Assembly (NCBI GenBank): GCA_021787845.1
Contig: JAJYLH010000040.1
Coordinates: 1 to 54,182, forward strand
Direction: 5' to 3'
Source of the DNA: Myxococcales bacterium
Lineage (GTDB): Bacteria; Myxococcota; Myxococcia; Myxococcales; JAJYLH01
Length of the DNA stretch: 54,182 nucleotides
Part shown: positions 43,493-52,649 of the stretch, in pieces
Numbering within the stretch: position 1 is the first letter of the stretch
Layout: every line of letters begins with the position of its first letter
Made by a program: the position numbers and the translations under genes
Notes under the pieces: model-generated
The model's database searches: none
Told to the model about the DNA's origin: nothing
Seen by the model: only the letters and a program-made list of their open reading frames with translations

Positions 43493-44308
43493 TCAAGACG
43501 CGAGCTGGCGCTGGAAGAAGTCGAGCGTCCGAACGAATGCGTCTCGCGCGGCGCGGACGTGATAGGACTCTCGCCCGTCGTTGAAGAAGCCGTGCGACGC
43601 GCCCTCGTAGGTGTGAAATTCGAAGCTCTTTCCCGCGCCCTTCATCGCCTGGGCGAACGCGGGAACGCCGCCGTTGATGCGCTCGTCGAGGCCGGCGTAG
43701 AGCCCGAGCACCGGGCAGGCGACATGCGGCACCAGCTCCAGCGCGGGGGAGCTGCCATAGAAGACGACCGCGCCGGACACCGCCGGCTCCTCGCACGCGA
43801 GAAGCGCCGAAAGCGCGCCGCCCATGCAGAAGCCGACCGACGCCACCTTCTGGCCCTGGCTCTGCGGCGCGCTCGTTCGCAGGTAGCGCACGCCCGCGCG
43901 AAGGGTCTCGACGAACTCCGCGCTGCGCCTGCCCATGCCGCCCCAGAGCATGCCCATCGTCTCGCCGATGCGCGCCGCCTTCTCCGGACCTTGCGCCTGC
44001 AGCGCGAGCCCGCGCGCCTGCTCGTCCATCCAGGCGTTTCGCGGCAGCGAGCCCATGAAGCCTTGCATCTCGGCGATGCGCGCCAGGGAGAGCGCCTCGG
44101 GGCGGACACCGCCGGGCGCGTAGATGTCCGGCGCCAGCGCGGCATAGCCAGCGGCGGCGATGCGCCGGGTGACGTCCTCGATGTGCCCGTCCACGCCCCA
44201 GACTTCTGGGATGACAACGACGCCGGGCAGCGGAAGCTGCGCCCGCTCCGGCCAGGCGAGAGTGCCGACGTGATCTTCGAACCTCACGTGCTCGGTCAGG
44301 ATGGACAT
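43493..44308 (-). CDS. Dienelactone hydrolase-family protein
   Basis: 271 residues. ATG 44308 has GGGAG seven bases upstream. An alpha/beta-hydrolase of the DLH type: PEVWGVDGHIEDVTRRIAAAGYAALAPDIY is the family N-terminal signature. The nucleophile elbow GFCMGG holds the catalytic Cys (near residue 159), and Asp (GLYAGLDERI) and His (EGASHGFF) complete the triad. DLHs open lactone rings in aromatic catabolism or hydrolyse small esters; no catabolic neighbours are here, so the substrate is unknown. No signal peptide. Stands alone between repeat-rich gaps. Confidence 0.9.
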   Translation of the reverse strand: MSILTEHVRFEDHVGTLAWPERAQLPLPGVVVIPEVWGVDGHIEDVTRRIAAAGYAALAPDIYAPGGVRPEALSLARIAEMQGFMGSLPRNAWMDEQARGLALQAQGPEKAARIGETMGMLWGGMGRRSAEFVETLRAGVRYLRTSAPQSQGQKVASVGFCMGGALSALLACEEPAVSGAVVFYGSSPALELVPHVACPVLGLYAGLDERINGGVPAFAQAMKGAGKSFEFHTYEGASHGFFNDGRESYHVRAARDAFVRTLDFFQRQLAS

Positions 44309-44706
44309 CGCTTCGCTCCCGCGGATGGGGGAAAACCGCGCGGGCGAAGACTCGCGCAATCCGTCCGAGCGGTCAAGCTGAATTCGGGCTCCCCGACAGA
44401 ATCTATGCGGGCGACACCCGCCACACCTGGAGCCGGCACGTCAGTGTCCGGGTTGGGAGGCATCTTGCCGCACTTCGAGTCTTGTTGCGTCCGATCCGGA
44501 GATCTGAACGCAGTCGTTCCGCCCAATGAACGAGCTGCCTGTACCCGGACACTCGCGTGTCCGGCTCCACTTCTCTCGGCCACAGCCCGCACAGATTCAT
44601 TTGGAGAGCCCAAGATCGAGGCAGGCCCCTAGTGGACATCGCCCGGCGCTTCGGAGAATGGAGCGTTGCAGGCTTGCGCCGTGCTCAGCGCTTTGGTCAC
44701 ACCCTC
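44309..44706. other. Repeat-filled intergenic region
   Basis: 398 bases between the hydrolase and FkbM genes. It contains GGCTCCCCGACAGAATCT at ~44388 and a complete family D element at 44428-44569. The remaining sequence shows no gene. Confidence 0.6.
44428..44569. repeat. Interspersed inverted-repeat element family D, complete copy 2
   Basis: Left arm TGGAGCCGGCACGTCAGTGT and right arm ACACTCGCGTGTCCGGCTCC enclose a ~90-bp core. Same arrangement as 2169-2292, and also preceded by the GACAGAATCT word seen at 12543. Confidence 0.75.
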
Positions 44707-45459
44707 TTATCTCGGTCGCGCGATGACGTTGCCGCTCGTGAGCTCGGGCCGGCCGGGCGGGCCGCCGTCGGCGTCGGCCAAGAGGTAGCGGTGCTCCGCG
44801 AAGAGCTTCAGCACCTCGTCCCTCTTCCGGCTGATTTCACAGAGGAACGTCGGTCGCACCTCGTCCAGGAGTCGGGTGGCGCCGCCGAGCGCTTCGAGCT
44901 CGGCTCCCTCGATGTCCATCTTGACGACCTGCGGGGCCGGAAGGCGTTCGAGGAGCCAATCGAGCGTGACGGTGACGACCGTGACCGTATCCCGCGCGCC
45001 GCCCGCCTGGCTCGAGCCCTCCACCGCCTCGAGGTAGTTCGAGCAGCGGCCGCGCGCGGCGATGGCAAAGCGCGCGAGCCCGACGGTGTCGCTGACCGCG
45101 ACGGGCACCACCTCGACCGGCGCGTGTCCCGGCATCTGCCCGAAGGCCGATCGGCGAAGGAGCGACGCGAGAAAGATGTCGGCCTCGACCGCGAGCACGC
45201 GCCCGGTCGGGCCCGCCAGCGCCGCGGCCGAGAACGAGAAGAGCCCGACGTTCGCGCCGATGTCCCAGACGACGTGGCCCTGGCGCACCAGCTCGGGCGT
45301 CCAGGCGAAGAGCATCGGGTCGGCGCGGTCGAGCGACGGTCGCCAGAAGCGCAGGCCGGCGTCGGGCGAGACGAAGAGCGTGGCTCCGCCGAGGCTCGCC
45401 GGCAGCCGGCGTCGGAGCACCACCCCGCGGCTGAGTCGCTCGGCAAGAGTGCGCAGCAT
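44707..45459 (-). CDS. FkbM-family methyltransferase
   Basis: 250 residues from ATG 45459 (GGAGG a few bases upstream); an in-frame ATG at 45510 would add a Gly/Arg-rich extension. The SAM-binding motif I is VVWDIGANVGLFSFSAAALAG, motif II GRVLAVEAD, and the FkbM-type block VVKMDIEGAELEALGG is present. FkbM-type enzymes O-methylate sugars or polyketides, often in surface polysaccharide loci; no such genes are adjacent, so the substrate is open. Confidence 0.88.
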   Translation of the reverse strand: MLRTLAERLSRGVVLRRRLPASLGGATLFVSPDAGLRFWRPSLDRADPMLFAWTPELVRQGHVVWDIGANVGLFSFSAAALAGPTGRVLAVEADIFLASLLRRSAFGQMPGHAPVEVVPVAVSDTVGLARFAIAARGRCSNYLEAVEGSSQAGGARDTVTVVTVTLDWLLERLPAPQVVKMDIEGAELEALGGATRLLDEVRPTFLCEISRKRDEVLKLFAEHRYLLADADGGPPGRPELTSGNVIARPR

Positions 45460-45584
45460 TCCGCCTCCGTGCAGAGGCGAGCGCCCACCGCCGCCTCGTC
45501 GCGCCGACACGATAGCGCGCTCAACGGCCGTCCGAGATACAAAGGGCCCCGGGCGCGCAGATTCTCGGCGCGGTGCAACAAGTC

Positions 45585-45599
45585 AGTAGTGCCGGCCCG
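45585..45599. repeat. Interspersed repeat family E, partial copy 4
   Basis: AGTAGTGCCGGCCCG, the left third of the family E palindrome, within the ~230-bp gap between the FkbM and MoxR genes. No other feature seen in this gap. Confidence 0.5.
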
Positions 45600-45691
45600 A
45601 GTCCGATCGATCGGATCGCGGGCGTCAGCCGCACGCGAAGCGGAAAGCCCGAAACAGGTGGTATTGGCCGTCGGTCCGGGGCCGAGCCTCG

Positions 45692-46702
45692 TCAGTCGGT
45701 GCGGACTCCCTTCACCAGCTCGTCGACGACGGTCACCGCGTTGACGCCTTCGCTCTCAGCGTGGAAGTTGGTGACGATGCGGTGGCGGAGGATCGGCTTC
45801 GCGAGCGCCTTCAAGTCTTCGAGAGAGGCGGCGGTGCGGCCGTGCAGGACCGCCCTCGCCTTGCCCGCGAGCACCAGCGCCTGGCTCGCGCGGGGGCCGG
45901 CGCCCCACTGGACGAACTCGCGGACGATCGACGGCGCCGAGGCTTCCGCGGGCCGGGTGCGGCGAACGAGGTCGACCGCCGCGCGCACCACGTGGTCCGC
46001 CGCCGGCACCCGCAAGACCAGGTCCTGCAGCTCGCGAATCGCCTCGGGCGAGAGCACTTTCGACAGCGGCGCCCGACTGCCCCCGGTGGTCGCCTTCACG
46101 ATCGCCACCTCCTCGTCGTGCGACGGATAGCCGACGTCGATCATGAACATGAAGCGGTCGAGCTGCGCCTCGGGAAGGGGGTAGGTGCCCTCCTGCTCGA
46201 TGGGATTCTGGGTCGCGAAGACGAGGTACGGCATGTCCAGCGGATAGGTCTGGCCGCTCGCGGTGACCCGGTACTCGGCCATCGACTGGAGGAGCGCCGC
46301 CTGCGTCTTCGGCGGGGTGCGGTTGATTTCGTCGGCGAGGATGATGTTCGCGAAGACCGGCCCGCGCACGAAGCGGAAGGTACGCTTCCCGGTCGTCACG
46401 TCCTCCTCGAGGATGTCGGTGCCGGTGATGTCGCTCGGCATCAGGTCGGGCGTGAACTGGATGCGGTTGAAGGTGAGGTTCAGCACGTCGGCGAGCGTCG
46501 AGATGAGCAACGTCTTCGCGAGCCCCGGGACGCCGACGAACAGCCCGTGGCCGCGGGAAAAAAGCGCGATCAGCAGGTGGTCGACCACCTCGCTCTGCCC
46601 GATGATGCGCTTGCCGATTTCGCCGACGATCTGATCGCGCGCGCGCGCGAGCGCCTGCGCCTGCGCGAGGTCGCGTTCTTGTTCTTGCGTTTCGATGGCC
46701 AC
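45692..46702 (-). CDS. MoxR-family AAA+ ATPase
   Basis: 336 residues. Walker [11 protein letters not shown] (~57-66), Walker [24 protein letters not shown], sensor region [25 protein letters not shown] and lid domain all fit MoxR ATPases, which act as chaperones in maturation of VWA-containing or other protein complexes. Usually MoxR is followed by DUF58 and VWA genes; here it is instead preceded by a gluzincin/PEGA gene (51-base gap) and a DUF4175-like gene. The VWA lipoprotein operon lies about 11 kb away on the other strand; a link would be speculation. Confidence 0.95.
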   Translation of the reverse strand: MAIETQEQERDLAQAQALARARDQIVGEIGKRIIGQSEVVDHLLIALFSRGHGLFVGVPGLAKTLLISTLADVLNLTFNRIQFTPDLMPSDITGTDILEEDVTTGKRTFRFVRGPVFANIILADEINRTPPKTQAALLQSMAEYRVTASGQTYPLDMPYLVFATQNPIEQEGTYPLPEAQLDRFMFMIDVGYPSHDEEVAIVKATTGGSRAPLSKVLSPEAIRELQDLVLRVPAADHVVRAAVDLVRRTRPAEASAPSIVREFVQWGAGPRASQALVLAGKARAVLHGRTAASLEDLKALAKPILRHRIVTNFHAESEGVNAVTVVDELVKGVRTD

Positions 46703-46753
46703 TCTGGTCCTCGTCCTTCCCGCGGGCGGTCGTGCCCGCGCCGGTTCATCGCT

Positions 46754-48616
46754 TCACTTGTGAAAGAGCGTCACCTCGTCGGCCGCGAAGTCGAGGGTGT
46801 GCTCGATGGTCTGGCCGCCGGGCAGCACCAGCTTCACGTCGTGCTTTCCCGCCGGCAACGGATGGTCGAACACCGGCGAGGTCAGGTGGGTGTCGGCGCC
46901 GTCGACGAACACCTCGCCCCCCGCCGGCGCCTCGATGCGCAGGTACGACCGCGCGACGGAGAGCGGCGGCGCTGGCGCACTCCAGGTGGGCTTCCCGCGT
47001 ACGATGATCTCGATCTCTTCCGATTCCTGGGCTTGGAGCGCCTCGTTCTGCGTCGCTTGGGCCGCGGCGAAGAGACCGGCGTGGATCTCGCGGTCGAACG
47101 GGTCGCGCCGGTTCGCGATCAACAGATGCTTGATCGCCTGCGCGTACTGTCCGCTGCGGACGAGCAGGAGCCCGTAGAGCAGGTGGTTCGTCTCGTCCTC
47201 GGGGAAAGCGGCAAGGCTCTCGCCCAGCACCTGTGCCGCCTGACCGTCGAGGTGGAGGTCCTCCAGCGTCAGCGCGTACTTGCGCGCCAGAGGCGGATAG
47301 GTGTCGCCGACCAGCGCCACCGCCTTCTCGTATTCGACCTTCGCGGCATGGAGGCGACGGTGCGCGCGCAAGAGCTCGCCCAGGTGCGCGTGCTTGCGCG
47401 CGTCTTCGTTCGGCAAGAGCCCGAGCTCGCCGCGATCGTAATCCTTCACCCGCTGCGCCTGCGTCCGCTGCTCGCTCGGGTCGTCGAGGAAGACGAGCTT
47501 CTCCACCGCCGGCGCAAGCTTGGGCGGCCCTTGCGCGGCGAGGTGCGCCTTCCAGTCCCGCACGAACTTCGAGAACGGCTCGCCCATCGCCCGCGCAATC
47601 GCCTCGTGGTCGGTGTCGCCCTTCTCGAAGCCGTCGAGCACCGCGCGGATGCCCGCCATCCCCTTCTTCTGGCGGATGAACAGCATCGCGGTCACCACTT
47701 CGGCGTACGCGATCGCCGCCTCCTCCTGGGAGGGCAGGAGCGCCATCGAAGGGCTCATCGCCTTGAAGGTCACCAGCTTGTGCGCCTTCAACGCCTTCCA
47801 CAAGAGCAGCCGCTGAGCAGGACCGTAGGAGAGCCCCGCGGCGCCCCGCCAGCGCGTCTCCTCGAGCTTCGCGATGCCCTCGTGCACCCAGATGGGCACC
47901 CGGTTCCCGGTCTTGTGCATGATGAAGTAGTGCGTCAGCTCGTGGTTGAGCGTGTCCTGCCAGTCGTAGCCGCGGAGGAGCGCGCGCGGGGTGGTGACGA
48001 GCAGCCGGTTATATTTGCACAGGGCGATGGTGCCGGTCGTGTGCACCGCCTCGTCGCTCAAGCTCGAGACGCGGGCGAGCGCGCCGGGGCTGGAGAGGAA
48101 TTCGACCCGAATCTTCTCCTTCGGCGTGTAACGCAGGTCGCGCGAGAGAGCCGAGTAGGAGCGCTCCAGAGTGTCGAGCGCGTAGGGCACGAGCGCCGCG
48201 TCCTTGCCGGGGTGGTAGCGGACGACGAAGTGCGCGCTCTCTTCGGCGACGCTGCCCTCCATCTCGCTGCGCGCGGCGAGGGCGAGCTGGTAGTCCTCGC
48301 TGTTCTCCGCGCCCGACCCGAGCGCCTGCGAATAGAGCTTGACCGCGCGGCCGTAGTGCCCTTCGAGGAACGCGACCCGCGCCTCGAGGTAGATCGTCCC
48401 CGGATCGTCCGGCTCGGTCTTCTCCAGGTCGCGCACCAGCTTCTCGGCGCCGAGGACGTTCCATTGCTGGAGGTCCTCGAGAATCGCGCCCTGGGTGCTG
48501 GAAAATCGCGGCGCGTTCTCGTCCGCGTGCGCGCCGCCGATGTCGTCCACCTGCGCCCGCGCGGCCGGCGCCGAGGCGACGAGGAGCGCAGTCGCCATCC
48601 ACCCGGCGCGCCTCAC
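46754..48616 (-). CDS. Secreted gluzincin-like peptidase with TPR and PEGA parts
   Basis: 620 residues. Signal peptide (MATALLVASAPAARAQ). Residues ~40-120 are TPR-like helices. The zinc site HELTH in DTLNHELTHYFIMHKTG (~225) is followed by WVHEGIAKLEE, whose Glu is the third ligand of gluzincins; this fits the peptidase MA-like family. A second TPR-like region (~430-540, HLGELLRAHRRLHAAKVEYEKAV; HLLYGLLLVRSGQYAQAIKHL) leads to a C-terminal PEGA domain (LRIEAPAGGEVFVDGADTHL ... LPAGKHDVKLVLPGG). It likely acts in the periplasm on envelope proteins. The ATG overlaps the stop of the DUF4175-like gene (ATGA). Confidence 0.82.
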   Translation of the reverse strand: MRRAGWMATALLVASAPAARAQVDDIGGAHADENAPRFSSTQGAILEDLQQWNVLGAEKLVRDLEKTEPDDPGTIYLEARVAFLEGHYGRAVKLYSQALGSGAENSEDYQLALAARSEMEGSVAEESAHFVVRYHPGKDAALVPYALDTLERSYSALSRDLRYTPKEKIRVEFLSSPGALARVSSLSDEAVHTTGTIALCKYNRLLVTTPRALLRGYDWQDTLNHELTHYFIMHKTGNRVPIWVHEGIAKLEETRWRGAAGLSYGPAQRLLLWKALKAHKLVTFKAMSPSMALLPSQEEAAIAYAEVVTAMLFIRQKKGMAGIRAVLDGFEKGDTDHEAIARAMGEPFSKFVRDWKAHLAAQGPPKLAPAVEKLVFLDDPSEQRTQAQRVKDYDRGELGLLPNEDARKHAHLGELLRAHRRLHAAKVEYEKAVALVGDTYPPLARKYALTLEDLHLDGQAAQVLGESLAAFPEDETNHLLYGLLLVRSGQYAQAIKHLLIANRRDPFDREIHAGLFAAAQATQNEALQAQESEEIEIIVRGKPTWSAPAPPLSVARSYLRIEAPAGGEVFVDGADTHLTSPVFDHPLPAGKHDVKLVLPGGQTIEHTLDFAADEVTLFHK

Positions 48617-51600
48617 TTGACGAGCTCCTCGTAGTACTGCCGCACGCGCTGCTTGTAGGGGCCGGGCGTCCGGTCGCGCATCGCCTTCAGGAGCTCCTCG
48701 CGGAATTCCGCCGGCGCCTTGCTCTGGTCCGCGCCGGGAATCTCGACCTTTTCCTGCTCACCGGCACCGCTGCCGTCGGTCCCGCCGCTCGAGCCGCCGC
48801 CGCCTTCGCTGCCGAACGGCATCGGAATCCCCCCGGAACCGCTGCCGCCCTTCTGCGAGCGCATCGCCTGCTCGAACGAATGGAGCTGGTCGAGCGCCTG
48901 CTGCTCCCGCCCCGAAGCGCCGCGGGGGTTCGCCTGCCCGAGCTGGCCTTTCGCCGCCTGCATCCGCTGCGCCGCCTGCCGGAGCATCTGCCCCTGCTGC
49001 GGCCCGAAAATCGGCACCTCGCGCCCGATGGCCTCCATCTGCTGCTGGAGGTCCTGGGTGCGCTTCTGGACGGCGCCCTGCTCCTTCGCGAGCTGGCTCA
49101 TCTTCTGTCGCTCGGCGGCGGTCGGCGGCTGGCGCGCCTGGTCGAGCAGCTTCTTCAAATCGCGCACCACGTTCTGGGTCGGCTGGTGCGCGCCCTTCGC
49201 GTGGTTCGAGTCCGCCACCAGCTCCTGATCGTCCGGCAGGTACCGGAACTGCGGCGGGATGTTGCGCTCCGAATCGAGCTCGTCCTCGATCGCCTCCTCC
49301 TTCGACAACGCCTGCTGCGCCGAGTCGAGCGCGCCCTCGAAGTCGTGCGCGTCGAGCGCCTGCTTCGCCTCCTCGAGCCGCTGCTCCGCGTAGCGCAGGT
49401 CGGTCGCGAGCTGGAGCTGCTGGACGGTGCCCCCTTGAACGCTCTTGAGCTGCGCTTGCGCTCTCGCCAGGCGTTGCTCCTGCTTCTGGATGAACTGCTG
49501 CCCGAGCTTCTGCACCTCCTTCTGCGCCGCCTGCTCCTCGCGAGCCCGCATCGCCCGGGTCTTCTCTTTGAGCCGCCTCTCGTCGCGCTCGACGTCCAGG
49601 AGGTTGCTCGCGAGCTTCTGGAGCTCGAGGCCGATCCGCTGGTTGCGTGCGCTCTGCTCCCCGGCAGCGCCCTCGAGCTGCTTCTGCATCTGGGCGAGGT
49701 CCTTCTGCATCTTCTCGAGGTCGCTGAGCGCCTTCTTGGTCTTCCCTTGCGCGAGCTCCTGTTGAATCTCGTCGAGCTCGTCCATCAGGTCGTGCCCGGC
49801 GCTCATCTGCCGGAGCGCTTCCAGGTTCAGGTGCTGGTCCTGGATGCCGCGCTGGAGCTTGCGCATCTGTTGGAAGATCGCGGCGAGCCGCTCCTTCAAG
49901 CGCGCGATCTCGCCCAGGATTTCGTTCCGGACCGCGTCGCTCGGCGCCTTCTCGTACCGCTCGATCAACCGCGCGAGCTCGGCGCGCCCTTCCTCGAGCT
50001 GCTTCGCGAGCTGGGCGAGGTCCAACAGCTTGCGCCGATCGATCAGGTCCTCCAAATAGAGCACGTCGTTCTCTTCTTCCGCGACCTCGCGCCCGAGCAC
50101 CACCGCGAACGTCCGCGCGAGATTCGCCCCTCGCCGCCGCACCAGCACCTGCCGCATCGCCGTCGTGTGCTCGACGACCACCCGCAGCCGGCGCCCGACG
50201 TGCTCCAGCGCCCGGCCGATCTCCTTCGGCGCCCGCTTGTCCTTCAAGAGCTCCTGCGCGAGCACCAGCATTCCCGTCGACACGTCCTGCATCCGCCCGT
50301 CAGTCGCGCCCGTCGCGGTCGCCCACGCGCTCGACACGTTCTCTCCGGACGCGCCCGGCGGCGGCTCGTCCAGACGGTCAGCAAGACCGCTCAAGAGCTT
50401 CTTCCACTGCTCCTCGGCCTTCTGGAGCACCTCCTGGTCGTGCTCGACCTGGCTGAAGACTTTGAGCTCGTGGGAAGCGGAGACGCCCACCTTCGGCCCG
50501 CTGACGTCGTCGTTGTCCGTCGCCTCGATCCGGTAGATCACCCGGTCGCCGGGCTTCAGGTTCAAGGCCGACAGATCCCAATCGACCGCGCCACGCTGGA
50601 ACCTCGACATCCCGACGAAGGAGGCGATGCGCTTGTGCACCTCGGGAGTGCCCCTGCCCAGCGAGTAGACCAGCTCGAGCTTCGTCAGCCCGTAGTCGTC
50701 GCTCGCCGCGTAGCCGACGGTGATCGTTTCCTTTCCCTCGATCACCAGCTTCGCCTTCGGCTGGGTGATTCTCACCTCCGGCGGCTCGTCCGGCTCGATC
50801 GCGATCGGCCGCGCGGGACCCTCCGCCACCGTCTTCCCGGTCGGCGTCGCGTAGCGAAAACGCCACTCGCCCGGCCCCTGGACGAGGAAGGTCCCGGACA
50901 GAGCGCGACCGCTCACGGTCAGCGGCACCGCCGTCGCCCCCAGCATCGCGAACGCCCGCGCGACGTCGCGGTCGGCCACCGCTTTCACCGTGACGAGCGT
51001 TCCCTTCGGCGCCCGGATGTCGCCGCCGGTCTCCGCGATGGTCTTGTCCGGCCGGTGCATGTGCGCCGGGTAGCGGTAGGTCAAGCTGATGTCGCCGGCG
51101 ATGGGCTCGGTCGCGAAGAGCGTCGCCGCTTTCGCCTGCGGACGGAACGCGAGGTACCGGTAGGCGTCGCGCACCCGCTCGCCACCGAAGAGCCAGAAGA
51201 GCCCGTGGAGCAGGAGCGCCGCCGCCAAGCCGAGGGCCGCCGCCCGCACCGGCCTCGCGCTCAGCGCCGGCCGATGGTCGACCGCCGCGGCGACGACCCC
51301 CATCCGCGCGACGTGCGCCCGGACGAACGCGGCCGATATCGGCGCCACGAGCCCCCGCTCATCCCGCGCGGCCTTACCCCGCTCATCCCGCGCGGCCTTA
51401 CCCCGCTCATCCTGAGCGGAGTCGAAGGAGAGCGCCCGCGAAAGCTCCACCGCGGAGACGAAGTCGCTCGCGTCCTGCGGCGAAGCCCTTCCCAGCGCCC
51501 GCGCCGCCTGGACCTCGTCCGCGAGCGTCCGATGGCCCAGAACGAGCGCGAAGACGAAGCCGACGAGCAGCGCGACCCCCGCGGCGACGAACCCGGCCGG

Positions 51601-52065
51601 CCGCGCCCACTGCGCCTGGAGCGCGGTCAGCGCCGTCGCCACCAAGAGGAGCAGCACCGCCGCCGTCAGCCCGAAGAGCACCTGGCGGGCGCGCTCGACG
51701 CGGGCCGCCCGCTTGCGCAGCCGGTCGAGCAGCGTCGCGAGCGGCAGCGCCAGCTCCCGGACGAGAGCGGTGCCGGGAGTCGAAGTGGGCGCGGGCGCGG
51801 GCAGGGGCCGGGGCGCTGGCTGGGGTTCGGTCTGAATCGGCGAAGCTCCGTTCCCGAAGATAGCGAAGCCCGGGCGGCCTCCGGCGCGAAAAACGAGCGA
51901 GCCGCCGCCCGGATTCCGGCCAGAGGCGGGCCGGCCGATTCTAGGGTTGGCCCGGCGAACGCGCACCGTTTCGGCGAGGCCGTGCCAGCCGCGGTGGGCG
52001 CCTCGTGGCCGCCGTCGGCGCCTGGAAGGCGAGCGTCTGCCATCCAGCGGCGCCACCGCCCGCAC
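48613..52065 (-). CDS. Large DUF4175-like coiled-coil membrane protein
   Basis: The open frame gives 1,150 residues, but the first ~100 (Arg/Pro-rich) are probably not translated; a GTG at 51966 is an alternative and the true start is unsettled. TM helices follow (QVLFGLTAAVLLLLVATALT; FVAAGVALLVGFVFALVLG; AALGLAAALLLHGLFWLFG). Next is a beta-rich region (ISLTYRYPAHMHRPDKTIAE ... VRITQPKAKLVIEGKETITV), then ~500 residues of Gln/Glu/Lys-rich coiled coil (EEGRAELARLIERYEKAPSD; DLEKMQKDLAQMQKQLEGAA) and a Gly-rich tail. DUF4175 proteins are often next to MoxR, as here. Residues ~213-235 (SFDSAQDERGKAARDERGK) come from a repeat array inserted in frame. Confidence 0.78.
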   Translation of the reverse strand: MRAVAPLDGRRSPSRRRRRPRGAHRGWHGLAETVRVRRANPRIGRPASGRNPGGGSLVFRAGGRPGFAIFGNGASPIQTEPQPAPRPLPAPAPTSTPGTALVRELALPLATLLDRLRKRAARVERARQVLFGLTAAVLLLLVATALTALQAQWARPAGFVAAGVALLVGFVFALVLGHRTLADEVQAARALGRASPQDASDFVSAVELSRALSFDSAQDERGKAARDERGKAARDERGLVAPISAAFVRAHVARMGVVAAAVDHRPALSARPVRAAALGLAAALLLHGLFWLFGGERVRDAYRYLAFRPQAKAATLFATEPIAGDISLTYRYPAHMHRPDKTIAETGGDIRAPKGTLVTVKAVADRDVARAFAMLGATAVPLTVSGRALSGTFLVQGPGEWRFRYATPTGKTVAEGPARPIAIEPDEPPEVRITQPKAKLVIEGKETITVGYAASDDYGLTKLELVYSLGRGTPEVHKRIASFVGMSRFQRGAVDWDLSALNLKPGDRVIYRIEATDNDDVSGPKVGVSASHELKVFSQVEHDQEVLQKAEEQWKKLLSGLADRLDEPPPGASGENVSSAWATATGATDGRMQDVSTGMLVLAQELLKDKRAPKEIGRALEHVGRRLRVVVEHTTAMRQVLVRRRGANLARTFAVVLGREVAEEENDVLYLEDLIDRRKLLDLAQLAKQLEEGRAELARLIERYEKAPSDAVRNEILGEIARLKERLAAIFQQMRKLQRGIQDQHLNLEALRQMSAGHDLMDELDEIQQELAQGKTKKALSDLEKMQKDLAQMQKQLEGAAGEQSARNQRIGLELQKLASNLLDVERDERRLKEKTRAMRAREEQAAQKEVQKLGQQFIQKQEQRLARAQAQLKSVQGGTVQQLQLATDLRYAEQRLEEAKQALDAHDFEGALDSAQQALSKEEAIEDELDSERNIPPQFRYLPDDQELVADSNHAKGAHQPTQNVVRDLKKLLDQARQPPTAAERQKMSQLAKEQGAVQKRTQDLQQQMEAIGREVPIFGPQQGQMLRQAAQRMQAAKGQLGQANPRGASGREQQALDQLHSFEQAMRSQKGGSGSGGIPMPFGSEGGGGSSGGTDGSGAGEQEKVEIPGADQSKAPAEFREELLKAMRDRTPGPYKQRVRQYYEELVK
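51353..51429. repeat. 24-bp tandem array joined to repeat family C copy 3, inside the DUF4175-like gene
   Basis: Two identical 24-bp units (CCCCGCTCATCCCGCGCGGC then CTTA) at 51353 and 51377 lead into a canonical family C unit at 51405-51429 (CATCCTGAGCGGAGTCGA). On the coding strand this reads SAQDERGKAARDERGKAARDERG. Same architecture as 647-812. Confidence 0.9.
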
Positions 52066-52123
52066 GCCACGTCAACATTTTCAGCGTTGCGTCCGGCGGG
52101 CTTCTCGCATAAGTGGCGAAGGT

Positions 52124-52543
52124 GTGAGCGACGCCACCGCGACGAGACAGCCGACGACGACTCCCGATCCCGCGCCGACGATGCTCCTGGTCGAGGACGA
52201 CCCCGACATCCGCGAGGCGATCACCGAAATCCTGCGCGACGAGGGCTATCGCGTCCTCGGCGCCGAGCACGGGCGCCAGGCCCTCGACCTCTTGCGCGAG
52301 GGCGCGAGGCCAGCGCTGATCCTCCTCGACCTGATGATGCCGGTGATGAACGGCTGGCAGTTTCGGGAGGCGCAGAAGGCGGACGCGAGCCTGGCGCCGA
52401 TTCCGGTGGTGGTGATCTCGGCCGACGCGGCCGCCGCGCGCGAGGCGGTGCACATCGGCGCTTCTGCTTTCCTGCAGAAGCCCATCGACCTGGACGAGCT
52501 GCTCGGGACCGTCGCGCGCTACTGTCCGCCGCCGGTGGGCTAG
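52124..52543 (+). CDS. Single-domain response regulator (CheY-like)
   Basis: 139 residues from GTG 52124; an in-frame ATG at 52181 gives the bare receiver domain. Receiver features: acidic pair D25/D26 (LLVEDDPDIREAI), phospho-acceptor D69 (LILLDLMMPVMNGWQF), Ser in VVVISADAAA, and Lys in AFLQKPIDLDEL. There is no output domain, so it probably acts by protein contact or in a phosphorelay. Divergent from the DUF4175-like gene, ~100 bases ahead of tolB; no cognate kinase in view. Confidence 0.88.
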   Translation: MSDATATRQPTTTPDPAPTMLLVEDDPDIREAITEILRDEGYRVLGAEHGRQALDLLREGARPALILLDLMMPVMNGWQFREAQKADASLAPIPVVVISADAAAAREAVHIGASAFLQKPIDLDELLGTVARYCPPPVG

Positions 52544-52590
52544 AACCAAAGGACGCCGGCCGGTTTCATGCGCTGGCGGTCGAGAGCCCG

Positions 52591-52623
52591 TAGGATGGGC
52601 GGAGCGTGAGCGCAGCCCATCGC
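52591..52623. repeat. Short palindromic repeat, GTAGGATGGGC type
   Basis: GATGGGCGGAGCGTGAGCGC followed by AGCCCATC is a self-complementary unit related to the ends of the element at 12451-12534. It lies between the response regulator and tolB, 30 bases before the tolB start. Confidence 0.65.
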
Positions 52624-52649
52624 GTGCGCCCGATCCACGAGGAACGCCG

